In this document: in pieces, positions 1 to 8,318 of the stretch
Layout of the letters: each line of letters opens with the position of its first letter
Numbering within the stretch: position 1 is the stretch's first letter
Origin: Microbacterium sorbitolivorans
Lineage (GTDB): Bacteria > Actinomycetota > Actinomycetes > Actinomycetales > Microbacteriaceae
NCBI RefSeq assembly: GCF_003327285.1
Contig: NZ_KZ848474.1
Span: 496,001-560,000 of the forward strand
Reading direction: 5' to 3'
DNA length: 64,000 nucleotides
Program-made: the position numbers and the translations under genes
The notes under the pieces: model-generated
Told to the model about the DNA's origin: nothing
What the model saw: only the letters and a program-made list of their open reading frames with translations
Database searches by the model: none

Positions 1-519
1 CAGGTGATCGCGCTGCAGCTCGAGCTCGCCGAGAAGCTCATGGGGCGGGATCCGGACGCGGCGCTCGAGCAGATCCGGGCGGCGCGCGTGAGCGTGGGGG
101 AGGCGACGCAGGGCACGAGGGACCTGGCGACCCGATTCCGCACGGTGCCGCTATCGGACGAGATCGCGAATGCCCGCGATCTGCTGCAGGCGGCGGGGAT
201 CGCGGCGACCGCCGACGCACCGGTCGATGCGGACGGGGCACCCGCCGATGTGCTCGGGCCCGTCATCCGCGAGACCACGACGAACGTGCTGAAGCACGGC
301 GGCGGACGGCGTGCGCGTCTCGCGCTCGAGGCGAGGCCCGACGGCTGGCGCTACGAGATCGTCAACGATCGCACGGGAGACGACGCGGACGGCGCCGATG
401 GATCCGGCCTGGAGGGGATCGGCCGCCGTGTCGCGGAGGCGGGCGGCACCCTCGACGTTCGTCGAGACGCGCACGAGTTCGCCGTCGTGGTGCGAGTGCC
501 GGGGGAGCAGGAACGATGA
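1..519 (+). CDS. Sensor histidine kinase, C-terminal part (cut by window start)
   Basis: The reading frame is open from base 1, so only the end of the protein is present. The visible ~172 residues fit the dimerisation/catalytic end of a HisKA_3 (NarL/DesK-type) kinase: a helical stretch, then an N-box with ETTTNVLKHG, and a G-box with GSGLEGIGRR near the C-terminus. The phosphoaccepting histidine would lie just upstream, outside the window. The stop codon overlaps the start of the response regulator (ATGA), so the two are co-transcribed and very probably cognate. The signal sensed cannot be inferred because the sensor domain is missing. Confidence 0.85.
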   Translation, partial: QVIALQLELAEKLMGRDPDAALEQIRAARVSVGEATQGTRDLATRFRTVPLSDEIANARDLLQAAGIAATADAPVDADGAPADVLGPVIRETTTNVLKHGGGRRARLALEARPDGWRYEIVNDRTGDDADGADGSGLEGIGRRVAEAGGTLDVRRDAHEFAVVVRVPGEQER

Positions 520-1118
520 TTCGCGTATTGCTGGCTGATGACGAGGTCATGATTCGATCGGCGCTCGCCGCGCTGCTGCGCCTTGAGGATGACATCGATG
601 TCGTCGCCGAGTGCGCCGACGGCACCGAGGCGATCGCCAGGGCCGTCGAGCTCGAGCCCGACGTGTGCGTGCTCGATCTCGAGATGCCGGGCGCCGACGG
701 CGTCGACGTCGCGGCGCAGCTGAGCCGCCGCATCGCGTCGCGTTTCGTCGTCGTCACGCGTCACGCGCGCCCCGGCGTGCTGCGGCGCGCCCTGTCTTCG
801 GGGGTGGCGGGCTTCCTTCCCAAGTCGCGCGGCGCCGACGAGGTCGCGCAGGTCGTGCGGAAGGTCGCTGCGGGCGGCCGCTATGTGGATCCGGAGATCG
901 CGGCGGACGCCCTGACGGATGAGCGCTGCCCGCTCACGCCCCGAGAGCTCGACGTGCTGCGCGTCGGCCGTCGCGGCGAGACGACCGGTCAGATCGCCCG
1001 CACGCTCTCGCTCGCGCCCGGCACCGTGCGCAACCACGTCTCGGTGGTGCTCGGCAAGCTCGGCGTCGAGACCCGCCAGCAGGCGGTGTTGCTCGCGGAA
1101 GAAAAGGGCTGGATCTAA
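516..1118 (+). CDS. NarL/DesR-type two-component response regulator
   Basis: 200 aa. Receiver domain at residues ~1-120 with the acidic pocket D8/D9, phosphoacceptor D54 (VCVLDLEMPG) and the conserved lysine in LPKS; LuxR-type HTH at ~135-195 (LTPRELDVLR, then GTVRNHV). The start ATG overlaps the kinase stop by four bases, so it is the output partner of the upstream kinase. DesK/DesR-type pairs often control a neighbouring ABC transporter or lipid gene, but none lies directly downstream and whatever precedes the kinase is outside the window, so the target is unknown. Confidence 0.9.
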   Translation: MIRVLLADDEVMIRSALAALLRLEDDIDVVAECADGTEAIARAVELEPDVCVLDLEMPGADGVDVAAQLSRRIASRFVVVTRHARPGVLRRALSSGVAGFLPKSRGADEVAQVVRKVAAGGRYVDPEIAADALTDERCPLTPRELDVLRVGRRGETTGQIARTLSLAPGTVRNHVSVVLGKLGVETRQQAVLLAEEKGWI

Positions 1119-1142
1119 CACTGACACCTCGCGGGTGCTAAA

Positions 1143-1163
1143 CTTGAGTCAACCCTACTCAAG
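1143..1163. promoter_or_regulatory. HAIR operator (HspR box) in front of clpB
   Basis: Perfect match to the HspR-associated inverted repeat: CTTGAGT at 1143-1149, a 7-base spacer, ACTCAAG at 1157-1163. HAIR is the known operator of the heat-shock repressor HspR in actinobacteria, where it controls dnaK and clpB. It lies 23 bp before the clpB start, with an AGGAGG ribosome site in between. The hspR gene itself is not in the window. Confidence 0.93.
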
Positions 1164-1186
1164 TTTGATCACCCAGGAGGTAAAAC

Positions 1187-3322
1187 ATGGCGGCACAAGA
1201 AGAAGAGCAGAAGAGCGCACTCGAGCAGTTCGGCATCAACCTCACCGAGCGTGCCCGCAGCGGCAAGCTCGATCCGGTGATCGGACGCGATAGCGAGATC
1301 CGCCGCGTGAGCCAGGTGCTGACCCGTCGCACGAAGAACAATCCCGTGCTGATCGGTGAGCCCGGCGTCGGCAAGACCGCCGTCGTCGAGGGCCTCGCAC
1401 AGCGCATCGTCGCGGGCGACGTCGCCGAGTCACTGAAGGGCAAGGAGCTCATCGCGCTCGACATCTCGGCGCTCGTGGCCGGCGCGATGTACCGCGGCCA
1501 GTTCGAGGAGCGCCTGAAGAGCGTGCTGCAGGAGATCACCGAGTCGGAGGGGCGCGTCGTCACCTTCATCGACGAGCTGCACGTGCTCATGGGGGCGGGC
1601 GGCGGCGAGGGATCCGTCGCGGCCGCGAACATGCTGAAGCCCATGCTGGCGCGCGGCGAGCTGCGCCTCATCGGCGCGACCACGCTCAACGAGTACCGCG
1701 AGTTCATCGAGAAGGACGCGGCGCTCGAGCGTCGTTTCCAGCAGGTGTACGTGGGGGAGCCGACGGTCGAGGACACCATCGCGATCCTCCGCGGCCTCAA
1801 GCAGCGCTACGAGGCGCACCACAAGGTGTCGATCGCCGATGGCGCCCTCATCGCCGCGGCCTCGCTCTCGCACCGCTACATCCCGAGCCGGCAGCTGCCC
1901 GACAAGGCCATCGACCTGATCGACGAGGCCGCGAGCCGCCTGCGCATGGAGATCGACTCGGCGCCGCTCGAGATCGATGAGCTGCGCCGCCACGTCGACC
2001 GCCTGAAGCTCGAGGAGCTCGCGCTCAAGAAGGAGAAGGACGCGGCCTCGAAGGAGCGTCTCGCGACCCTCCGCGAGACGATGGCCGAGCAGCAGAAGGT
2101 GCTCGACGAGATGCAGGCGCGGTGGGAGGCCGAGCGCGCGTCGCTCAACCGCGTCGGCGACCTGAAGACCCGCCTCGACGAGGCACGGATCCAGGCCGAG
2201 CGAGCCCAGCGCGAGGGCCAGCTCGAGAAGGCGTCGCGCCTGCTCTACGCCGAGATCCCGTCGCTCGAGCGCGAGCTCGCCGCGGCCGAGGCCGAGGAGC
2301 AGCAGGGCGAGCGCATGGTCGGCGACCAGGTGACCGACGAAGACATCGCGAGCGTCATCGCGGCGTGGACGGGGATCCCCGTCGGGCGCCTGCTGCAGGG
2401 GGAGAGCGAGAAGCTCCTGCACCTCGAGGCCGAGCTCGGCAAGCGGCTCATCGGCCAGCGCGAGGCGGTCGCGGCCGTCTCCGACGCCGTCCGTCGCTCG
2501 CGCGCCGGGCTGTCGGATCCCAACCGGCCTACCGGATCCTTCATGTTCCTCGGCCCGACGGGCGTCGGTAAGACGGAGCTCGCGAAGGCGCTCGCGGAGT
2601 TCCTCTTCGACGACGAGCAGGCGATGATCCGCATCGACATGTCGGAGTACGGCGAGAAGCACTCGGTCTCGCGCCTCGTCGGTGCCCCTCCCGGATACGT
2701 CGGCTACGACCAGGGCGGCCAGCTGACCGAGGCCGTGCGGCGCCGGCCGTACTCGGTCGTGCTGCTCGACGAGGTCGAGAAGGCGCACCCCGAGGTGTTC
2801 GACGTGCTGCTGCAGGTCATGGACGACGGTCGCCTGACCGACGGCCAGGGCCGCACGGTCGACTTCAAGAACGTCATTCTGATCCTCACGAGCAACATCG
2901 GCTCGCCGATCCTCATCGATCCGACGATCTCGATGGACATCAAGCGCACCCAGGTGCTCGAGCTCGTGCAGCGCTCGTTCAAGCCCGAGTTCGTGAACCG
3001 CCTCGACGACATCGTGGTGTTCACGGCCCTCGGCGAGGGCGAGCTGGCGCAGATCGTCGAGCTACAGATCGACCTGCTGCAGCGGCGGCTGGCCGATCGC
3101 CGGCTCACCCTGGCGGTTACGCCCGACGCGCGCACGTGGCTCGCCGAGCGCGGTTACGACCCGGCGTTCGGCGCGCGGCCCCTGCGCCGCCTCATCCAGA
3201 AGCAGGTGCAGGATCAGCTGGCGAAGGGGATTCTGGCGGGCCGGATCCACGACGGCGACACCGTGCGCGTCGACGTCGCGGCGGCGGGCGACAGCCTCGC
3301 GGTGACGGATCCGGCGGCGTAG
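1187..3322 (+). CDS. clpB: ClpB-type AAA+ disaggregase without N-terminal domain
   Basis: 711 aa, against about 860 for full ClpB. The protein starts directly at the first AAA+ module: Walker A GEPGVGKT at residues 57-64, Walker B FIDELH, then a coiled-coil M-domain (~280-390, rich in [16 protein letters not shown] heptads), and a second AAA+ module with GPTGVGKT at ~456-463 and the D2-small domain. The N-terminal substrate-binding domain is absent, and the HAIR operator and strong CAGGAGG ribosome site just upstream show this is the native start, not a truncated call. No IGF/IGL ClpP-docking loop is visible, so it should act as a chaperone with DnaK to rescue aggregates rather than feed ClpP. 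Regulation by HspR is expected. Confidence 0.92.
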   Translation: MAAQEEEQKSALEQFGINLTERARSGKLDPVIGRDSEIRRVSQVLTRRTKNNPVLIGEPGVGKTAVVEGLAQRIVAGDVAESLKGKELIALDISALVAGAMYRGQFEERLKSVLQEITESEGRVVTFIDELHVLMGAGGGEGSVAAANMLKPMLARGELRLIGATTLNEYREFIEKDAALERRFQQVYVGEPTVEDTIAILRGLKQRYEAHHKVSIADGALIAAASLSHRYIPSRQLPDKAIDLIDEAASRLRMEIDSAPLEIDELRRHVDRLKLEELALKKEKDAASKERLATLRETMAEQQKVLDEMQARWEAERASLNRVGDLKTRLDEARIQAERAQREGQLEKASRLLYAEIPSLERELAAAEAEEQQGERMVGDQVTDEDIASVIAAWTGIPVGRLLQGESEKLLHLEAELGKRLIGQREAVAAVSDAVRRSRAGLSDPNRPTGSFMFLGPTGVGKTELAKALAEFLFDDEQAMIRIDMSEYGEKHSVSRLVGAPPGYVGYDQGGQLTEAVRRRPYSVVLLDEVEKAHPEVFDVLLQVMDDGRLTDGQGRTVDFKNVILILTSNIGSPILIDPTISMDIKRTQVLELVQRSFKPEFVNRLDDIVVFTALGEGELAQIVELQIDLLQRRLADRRLTLAVTPDARTWLAERGYDPAFGARPLRRLIQKQVQDQLAKGILAGRIHDGDTVRVDVAAAGDSLAVTDPAA

Positions 3323-3381
3323 CGCCGCCGCCCCCGCAGCTCACCCTGGGGCCGCAATTCATCACAATCCCCACAACACTG

Positions 3382-3432
3382 CAATTCTCCGCGCCGTCGT
3401 ATGCGAATCGCATACGACGGCGCGGAGAATTG
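3382..3432. repeat. 51-bp dispersed palindrome, copy 1 (family B)
   Basis: Perfect 25-bp inverted repeat around a single central A: arms 3382-3406 and 3408-3432, beginning CAATTCTCCGCGC. It sits between the convergent clpB and ABC permease genes, 16 bp from the permease stop. A short leader GCAATTCATCAC (3354-3365) is shared with copy 3. Related copies lie at 16032-16088 and 53865-53915. It could act as a bidirectional terminator, but there is no T-tract and the sequence conservation between copies points to a repeat family. Confidence 0.9.
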
Positions 3433-3447
3433 ACGACTTGGCGGGTC

Positions 3448-4536
3448 CTATGCCCGAAGCGCCTCGCGCCACTTCACCTTGGAACCCATCCGCAGCAGCG
3501 AGTTCTCGTAGATCTTCGCCGAGATGCCGATGACGGCGGCGAAGGCGAGGAGCGAGATGACGATCGAGATGAGCGGCTCCCACCAGCCGGCCTCGCCGAA
3601 GAAGAGGCGGATCGGCATCGACACCGGCGACGAGAATGGCACGTACGACATGATCGTCATCACCAGCGGGTTGTCGTTGAAGAAGATGACGAGGAAGTAC
3701 GGGATCATCACGATGTACATGATCGGCGTGATCGACTGGCTGAGGTCTTCCTGACGCGACACCATCGCGCCGGTCGCGGCGAACAGAGTCGCGATCAGCA
3801 GGAAGCCCGTCACGAAGAACAGCGCGAACCAGAGCAGCGGGCTTCCGAGCCCCGCGAGGATGTCAGTCTGGCCCGTCACCACGAGCGACACCGCGACGGC
3901 CGCGACGATCAACACGATCTGGGCGAGGGCGAGGAGCGTGTTGCCGATCACCTTGCCGGCGAGCAGGGCCCGCGCCGGGATCGACGTGATGAGGATCTCG
4001 ATCACGCGCGTCTGCTTCTCCTCGACCACGCTCGTCGCGACGGGCATGCCGAACGACATCGCCGACATCATGAACACCACGCCGAAGGCGATCGCGAGGA
4101 TGTAGCGCATCGGCGACGGCCCGCCGTTCGGATCCAGCAGCTCGACCGCGGGCGGCTGCGAGAGCGCCTCGACCAGGCCGCTCGGAGCCTCCGTCAGCGC
4201 GACGATCGCGGTGCCGGTGGGGGAGTCGGCGTCCGAGATGATCGCCGCGTCGACCTCCTCCGACTCGACGAGGTCGCGGGCGTCGGCCGCCGTCGACACC
4301 TCGGTGACCTCGACGCCGGGCAGGGATCCGAGCGTCGCGGCGATCTCGGCGGGCGCCGCGACAGTGGTGCTCTCGTCACGGTTCGCGAAGAAGTTCATCG
4401 CGACGATGCCGACGACGATACCGATCAGCAGGATCAGCGTCGAGATGATGAAGGCCTTGCTGCGCACGCGGGTCGTGACCTCGCGCTCCGCGACGAGGTA
4501 CGTGGCCTGGGGCAGGGAGAGGGGCTGGGCGTTCAA
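3448..4536 (-). CDS. ABC-2 type exporter permease (NatB/YhaP-like)
   Basis: 362 aa. One N-terminal membrane helix (~residues 28-48), a ~120-residue extracytoplasmic domain, then about five to six helices (from ~145) with the VVEEKQTRVIEILITS segment typical of NatB/ABC-2 permeases. The start is TTG at 4534-4536, overlapping the TGA of the ATPase gene by four bases, so the two are translationally coupled and form an ATPase-permease exporter. The substrate is unknown; Na+, lipids and peptides have been described for relatives. Confidence 0.88.
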   Translation of the reverse strand: MNAQPLSLPQATYLVAEREVTTRVRSKAFIISTLILLIGIVVGIVAMNFFANRDESTTVAAPAEIAATLGSLPGVEVTEVSTAADARDLVESEEVDAAIISDADSPTGTAIVALTEAPSGLVEALSQPPAVELLDPNGGPSPMRYILAIAFGVVFMMSAMSFGMPVATSVVEEKQTRVIEILITSIPARALLAGKVIGNTLLALAQIVLIVAAVAVSLVVTGQTDILAGLGSPLLWFALFFVTGFLLIATLFAATGAMVSRQEDLSQSITPIMYIVMIPYFLVIFFNDNPLVMTIMSYVPFSSPVSMPIRLFFGEAGWWEPLISIVISLLAFAAVIGISAKIYENSLLRMGSKVKWREALRA

Positions 4537-5417
4537 CGGACGACCTCCTTGAAGATCTGCGCGAGCGAGGGCTGCTGGGGCGCGAACGTAGAAACGGATC
4601 CTTCGGCGACCGCGCGGCGCAGCACGCGCTGGGCGGTCTCGTCGCCGTCGACATCGAAGACGGCGTGGCCGGTGTCGAACTCGACGACGTCGACGCCGGG
4701 CTCCTCGCGGATCCAGCCGGCATCGCCCGACGAGATCAGCTCGTAGCGGTTGCTCGAGTGCTCGCGGCGGAGCGCCTCGCGCTCGCCGGAGGCGCGCACG
4801 GTGCCGCCCGCGATGATCACGAGGTCGTCGCAGAGGCGCTCGACGACGTCGAGCTGGTGCGACGAGAAAAGCACGGCCGCGCCGCTCTGCGCGCGCTCCT
4901 GCAGCACGCCGACGACGGTCTCGACGGCCATCGGATCCAGTCCGCTGAACGGCTCGTCGAGGATGAGAACGTCGGGGTCGTGCACGATCGCGGCGGCGAT
5001 CTGGGCGCGCTGCTGGTTGCCGAGCGAGAGCGCCTCGATGGCGTCGTTCAGGCGCTCCTCGAGGCCCAGCTGGGTGAGGATGTCGGTGGCCCGCGCGGTG
5101 GCCTCGCGCTTGTCGAAGCCGTGCAGGCGGGCGAGGTAGGTGATCTGCTCGAGCACCTTCATCTTCGGGTAGAGGCCGCGCTCCTCGGGCATGTATCCGA
5201 AGCCGCGGCGACGCTCGGTCGTGAGCTCGGCGCCGTCGAGGCGCACGGTTCCGGCGTCCTTCGACAACAGGCCGAGCGCGATGCGCATCGTCGTGGTCTT
5301 GCCGGCGCCGTTGCCGCCGACGAAGCCCGTCAGCCGGCCGCGGCCGACGGTGAACGACACGTTGTCGAGCACGGTGCGCTCGCCGTATCGCTTCGTGATT
5401 CCACTGATCTCGAGCAT
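4533..5417 (-). CDS. ABC transporter ATP-binding protein (NatA-like)
   Basis: 294 aa when started at the ATG at 5415-5417, which has an AAAGGGA ribosome site; the longer open frame upstream runs into the promoter and is rejected. Walker A GGNGAGKTTT, signature SLGNQQRAQI, Walker B VLILDEP and the switch histidine in LFSSHQLD are all present, followed by a C-terminal domain of ~80 residues common in exporter ATPases. Partner of the overlapping permease. Two copies of an 18-nt direct repeat stand 59-102 bp upstream of the start, and a third precedes the histidine kinase gene at 6318, suggesting control by that two-component system. Confidence 0.92.
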   Translation of the reverse strand: MLEISGITKRYGERTVLDNVSFTVGRGRLTGFVGGNGAGKTTTMRIALGLLSKDAGTVRLDGAELTTERRRGFGYMPEERGLYPKMKVLEQITYLARLHGFDKREATARATDILTQLGLEERLNDAIEALSLGNQQRAQIAAAIVHDPDVLILDEPFSGLDPMAVETVVGVLQERAQSGAAVLFSSHQLDVVERLCDDLVIIAGGTVRASGEREALRREHSSNRYELISSGDAGWIREEPGVDVVEFDTGHAVFDVDGDETAQRVLRRAVAEGSVSTFAPQQPSLAQIFKEVVR

Positions 5418-5475
5418 CTCGGATCCCTTTCGTCGTGATCTGTCTACGACGCTACGGATCCCGCGGGCGGCGCGC

Positions 5476-5519
5476 ATCCGCCGCGTGGGGGAGATCGGTG
5501 CATCCCCCGCGTGGGGGAG
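5476..5519. promoter_or_regulatory. Two 18-nt direct repeats upstream of the ABC exporter
   Basis: ATCCSCCGCGYGGGGGAG occurs at 5476-5493 and 5502-5519 (26-bp spacing). The second copy also forms a TCCCCC-GCGT-GGGGGA palindrome. A third copy is at 6266-6283 in front of the kinase/regulator operon. The arrangement suggests binding sites for the response regulator encoded at 7592-8242; this is inference from position and repetition. Confidence 0.6.
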
Positions 5520-5625
5520 ACGCACAGGAAAAATAGATTCATGGGAATACAGGCCGCGTTATCGTGGTTCCATCTCCACGGCGCGCACGCGCCGCACTAC
5601 CTGAGACCTCCCAAGGAGAACCCCT

Positions 5626-6180
5626 GTGACGAAGATCGGCTACATCGTCGGATCCATCGGCTCGACCTCGATCAACCGCCAGCTCGCCGAAGCCCTCGTG
5701 AAGCTTCTCCCCGCCGATGTCGAGGCGTTCGAGATCTCGATCAAGGACCTGCCCTTCTTCTCGACCGACCTCGAGGCCGACTTCCCGCAGGTCGCGCGCG
5801 ACTTCAAGAACCAGATCGAGTCGGCCGACGGCATCATCATCCTCACCCCCGAGTACAACCGCTCGATCCCGGGTGTTCTCAAGAACGCGATCGAGTGGGC
5901 CAGCCGCCCCTACGGCGACTTCTCGTTCGGTGGCACCCCCGTCGCCGTCATCGGCGCCTCGCCCGGTGGCATCGGTACCGCCGCGGCGCAGCAGCACCTC
6001 AAGGCCGTGCTGAGCCACGTCAACGCGATCGTCATGGGCCAGCCCGAGGGCTTCGTCCAGGTCACCCCCGGCCTCATCGAGAACGGTGACGTCACCAACG
6101 AGGGCACCAAGGCGTTCCTCGAGGGCTACCTCGCGGCTTTCCTCGGTCATGTCGCCCGCATGCAGAAGGCACACGCCTAA
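5626..6180 (+). CDS. NAD(P)H-dependent FMN reductase (chromate/quinone reductase family)
   Basis: 184 aa, the usual length of flavodoxin-like FMN reductases. GTG start preceded by AAGGAGA. Visible family features are the phosphate-binding N-terminal loop GSIGSTSINR and the flavin-binding TPEYNRSIPGVLKNAIEW segment. The family reduces FMN, quinones, azo dyes or chromate with NAD(P)H in the cytoplasm. It stands alone between the ABC exporter and the two-component operon and ends in a strong hairpin. The physiological substrate cannot be decided from sequence. Confidence 0.88.
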   Translation: MTKIGYIVGSIGSTSINRQLAEALVKLLPADVEAFEISIKDLPFFSTDLEADFPQVARDFKNQIESADGIIILTPEYNRSIPGVLKNAIEWASRPYGDFSFGGTPVAVIGASPGGIGTAAAQQHLKAVLSHVNAIVMGQPEGFVQVTPGLIENGDVTNEGTKAFLEGYLAAFLGHVARMQKAHA

Positions 6181-6195
6181 GCATCCCCACAGACC

Positions 6196-6246
6196 AGCGC
6201 CCCACGGATCCACTTTCTCCCCCAAAACCCGGATCCGTGGGGCGCT
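6196..6246. terminator. Strong hairpin after the FMN reductase gene
   Basis: Sixteen-base perfect arms (6196-6211 and 6231-6246, AGCGCCCCACGGATCC and its complement) around a 19-base loop, starting 15 bp after the stop codon. No T-tract follows, as is common in actinobacteria. Each arm contains a GGATCC hexamer. Confidence 0.7.
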
Positions 6247-6265
6247 CTGCTGTGCCCGGCACCGG

Positions 6266-6283
6266 ATCCGCCGCGCGGGGGAG
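6266..6283. promoter_or_regulatory. Third copy of the 18-nt box, upstream of the histidine kinase
   Basis: ATCCGCCGCGCGGGGGAG, matching the two copies at 5476-5519 except for C/T and G/C variants. It ends 34 bp before the kinase ATG and 21 bp before the TAGCGT -10 hexamer (6305-6310), a usual place for an activator site. Confidence 0.55.
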
Positions 6284-6317
6284 GCGGGAGCCCGCGGATC
6301 CGCATAGCGTAGGTCGC

Positions 6318-7595
6318 ATGACAACGACGCTCGATCGGCCGGTCGCGCCTGCGGCGGCGCCCGCGACCTACTCCCGGGATCCGCTGACCGCGGCGGAGCG
6401 CCGCGGCGATATCTGGGCGGGGCTCGGCCTGTTCGTCGGCGCGATCGTCAGCGTCATCCTGGGCTTCTTCGCGCAGATGTTCGGAACCGCCGCCCTCGAT
6501 ATTCGATGGGGTCTGCTCTACGCCGCGGCTCTCTCGCTGCCGTTCATCGTGCGGAGGAGCCGCCCGATCCTCGTCGCGATCGCCGTCAACGTCGTCTACA
6601 TCGTCGGCATGGAAGCCGGCGCTACCGAGATGTATGTCGGACAGATAGCCCTGTTCCTGGCGATGTACACCGTCGGGGCGTGGGTCGATGATCGTCGCCG
6701 CGCCCAGATCGTGCGCCTTGGCATCATCGCCGTCATGTTCGTGTGGCTCTTGATCGCGACCTTCCGCTCGGCGACCCAGCCCGTGTCCGACGACGTGCCG
6801 AACGCGATCGGTGCGATGTCGCCGCTCGTGGCATACATGATGATCCAGTGGCTCATTAACCTCGTCTTCTTCGGGGCGGCCTACGTCATGGGCGACCGCG
6901 CATACGAGGCGGCGCTTGCTCGCCGCGCGCTGCGCGAGCGCACGCGCGAGCTCGAGGAACAGCAAGAGATCACCGCCGCGCAGGCCGTGTCGCTCGATCG
7001 CGTGCGCATCGCCCGCGAGCTGCACGATGTTGTCGCCCACCACGTCTCGGCGATGGGCGTGCAGGCTGGCGCCGCACGTACGGTGCTCGACGCGAACCCC
7101 GAGGCCGCTAAGGGCGCGCTCGAGGTCGTCGAGGAGTCGTCGCGCCAGGTCATCGGTGAGCTGCGGCATCTGCTCGATACCCTCCGCTCGACCGATGAAG
7201 ACGAGGAGGCGCCGTCGACGATCGGGCTCGAATCGCTGGATCCGCTGGTGCGGTCGTCGCAGGCCGCCGGCACCCCGACGTCGTTCCGGATCGTCGGGGA
7301 TCCGCGGCCCGTGCCCGCCTTCGCGCAGATCAACCTGTACCGCATCGCGCAGGAGGCGCTGACGAACGCCCGCCGCCACGCGGGCCCCGGGGTGACGGCC
7401 GATGTACGGCTGCGCTACGGCTCCGACTTCGTCGAGCTCGAGGTGACGAATACGGGCCGCATCGTGCTCGCCTCGCGCACCGGGCTCGGCACCCTCGGGA
7501 TGCGCGAGCGCGCGACCGCCATGGGCGCGCACCTCGAGACCGGCCCGCGCGACTCCGGCGGATATCTCGTGCGGGTGAAGGTGCCGCTGGAATGA
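6318..7595 (+). CDS. Membrane sensor histidine kinase (HisKA_3/DesK type)
   Basis: 425 aa. The ATG at 6318 follows TAGCGT by 7 nt, fitting a leaderless transcript; the longer frame upstream overlaps the promoter. N-terminal region with about four to five membrane helices (~residues 30-200), a coiled coil (~205-235), the phosphoacceptor motif ARELHDVVAHHVSAM, then an N-box QEALTNARRH and a G-box GLGTLGMRER. It overlaps the downstream response regulator by four bases. Short extracytoplasmic loops suggest sensing at or within the membrane. A repeat motif shared with the NatAB-like exporter suggests the exporter is its target. Confidence 0.9.
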   Translation: MTTTLDRPVAPAAAPATYSRDPLTAAERRGDIWAGLGLFVGAIVSVILGFFAQMFGTAALDIRWGLLYAAALSLPFIVRRSRPILVAIAVNVVYIVGMEAGATEMYVGQIALFLAMYTVGAWVDDRRRAQIVRLGIIAVMFVWLLIATFRSATQPVSDDVPNAIGAMSPLVAYMMIQWLINLVFFGAAYVMGDRAYEAALARRALRERTRELEEQQEITAAQAVSLDRVRIARELHDVVAHHVSAMGVQAGAARTVLDANPEAAKGALEVVEESSRQVIGELRHLLDTLRSTDEDEEAPSTIGLESLDPLVRSSQAAGTPTSFRIVGDPRPVPAFAQINLYRIAQEALTNARRHAGPGVTADVRLRYGSDFVELEVTNTGRIVLASRTGLGTLGMRERATAMGAHLETGPRDSGGYLVRVKVPLE

Positions 7596-8242
7596 TGGGG
7601 GACATGACCTCACCCAGCGTTCTGCTCGTCGACGACCACGCCACGATGCGGGCCGGTTTCCGCATGATCCTCGAGGCATCCGGGGTGCGGGTCGCGGGGG
7701 AGGCCTCGACCGGCCGCGAGGCCGTCGAGCGCGTCGCCGACGCGGATCCGGACGTCGTGTTCATGGACGTGCAGATGCCCGACATGGACGGCATCGAGGC
7801 GACCCGCCAGATCGTCGAGGCCGGGCACCGCGCGAGCGTCGTCATCGTCACGACCTTCGACCGCGACGACTACCTCTTCGCAGCTCTCGACGCCGGCGCG
7901 AGCGGGTTCCTGCTGAAGAACGCCGGCCCCGAGGAGCTCGTGAACGCGGCGCGCGTCGCCGCCTCCGGCGACGCGATGCTCGCGCCCGAGGTGACCCGCC
8001 GCGTGATCGAGCGGCACGGATCCGCGCCGGCTACCGGATCCGCGACCTTCGACGCCTTCACGGAGCGCGAGACCGAGATCCTGCGCCTACTCGCGCGCGC
8101 GATGAGCAACGCCGAGATCGCGAAGGAGCTCTTCATCGGCGACGCGACCGTGAAGACGCACGTGTCGAACATCCTGATGAAGACCGGATCCCGCGACCGC
8201 GTCGCCGCGGTCGTGTGGGCGTACCAGAACGGGCTCGCGTAG
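7592..8242 (+). CDS. NarL/LuxR-type response regulator
   Basis: 216 aa; partner of the preceding kinase (ATGA overlap). Receiver domain with DD near residues 14-15, phosphoacceptor in VVFMDVQMPDMDG and the conserved lysine in FLLKNAGPEEL; C-terminal LuxR HTH (TERETEILRLLARAMSNAEI, then VKTHVSNIL). ATGs also occur at 7595 and 7604, so the exact start is uncertain by a few codons. Candidate DNA targets are the 18-nt boxes at 5476-5519 and 6266-6283. Confidence 0.92.
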   Translation: MMGDMTSPSVLLVDDHATMRAGFRMILEASGVRVAGEASTGREAVERVADADPDVVFMDVQMPDMDGIEATRQIVEAGHRASVVIVTTFDRDDYLFAALDAGASGFLLKNAGPEELVNAARVAASGDAMLAPEVTRRVIERHGSAPATGSATFDAFTERETEILRLLARAMSNAEIAKELFIGDATVKTHVSNILMKTGSRDRVAAVVWAYQNGLA

Positions 8243-8250
8243 CCGAGCGC

Positions 8251-8304
8251 ACAAGAAATGCCCGAGCGCCTACGAAATAACGTAGGCGCTCGGGCAAATC
8301 TTGT
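8251..8304. terminator. Bidirectional terminator between response regulator and exonuclease III
   Basis: Inverted repeat with 16-bp perfect arms (8259-8274, 8281-8296; TGCCCGAGCGCCTACG) and an outer ACAAGA/TCTTGT stem (8251-8256, 8299-8304). It lies between convergent genes and has A/T-rich flanks on both sides, so it can serve both strands. Confidence 0.85.
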
Positions 8305-8318
8305 ACTTTCGCGGAGGC

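Noticed and set aside
3136..4746. 536-aa frame crossing the clpB end and the ABC genes
   Set aside because: It reads through a family-B palindrome and opposes two well-supported ABC genes; no recognisable protein.
5203..5525. Longer start of the ABC ATPase gene at 5525
   Set aside because: The extension covers the repeat boxes of the promoter; the ATG at 5417 has a ribosome site and directly precedes the ABC domain.
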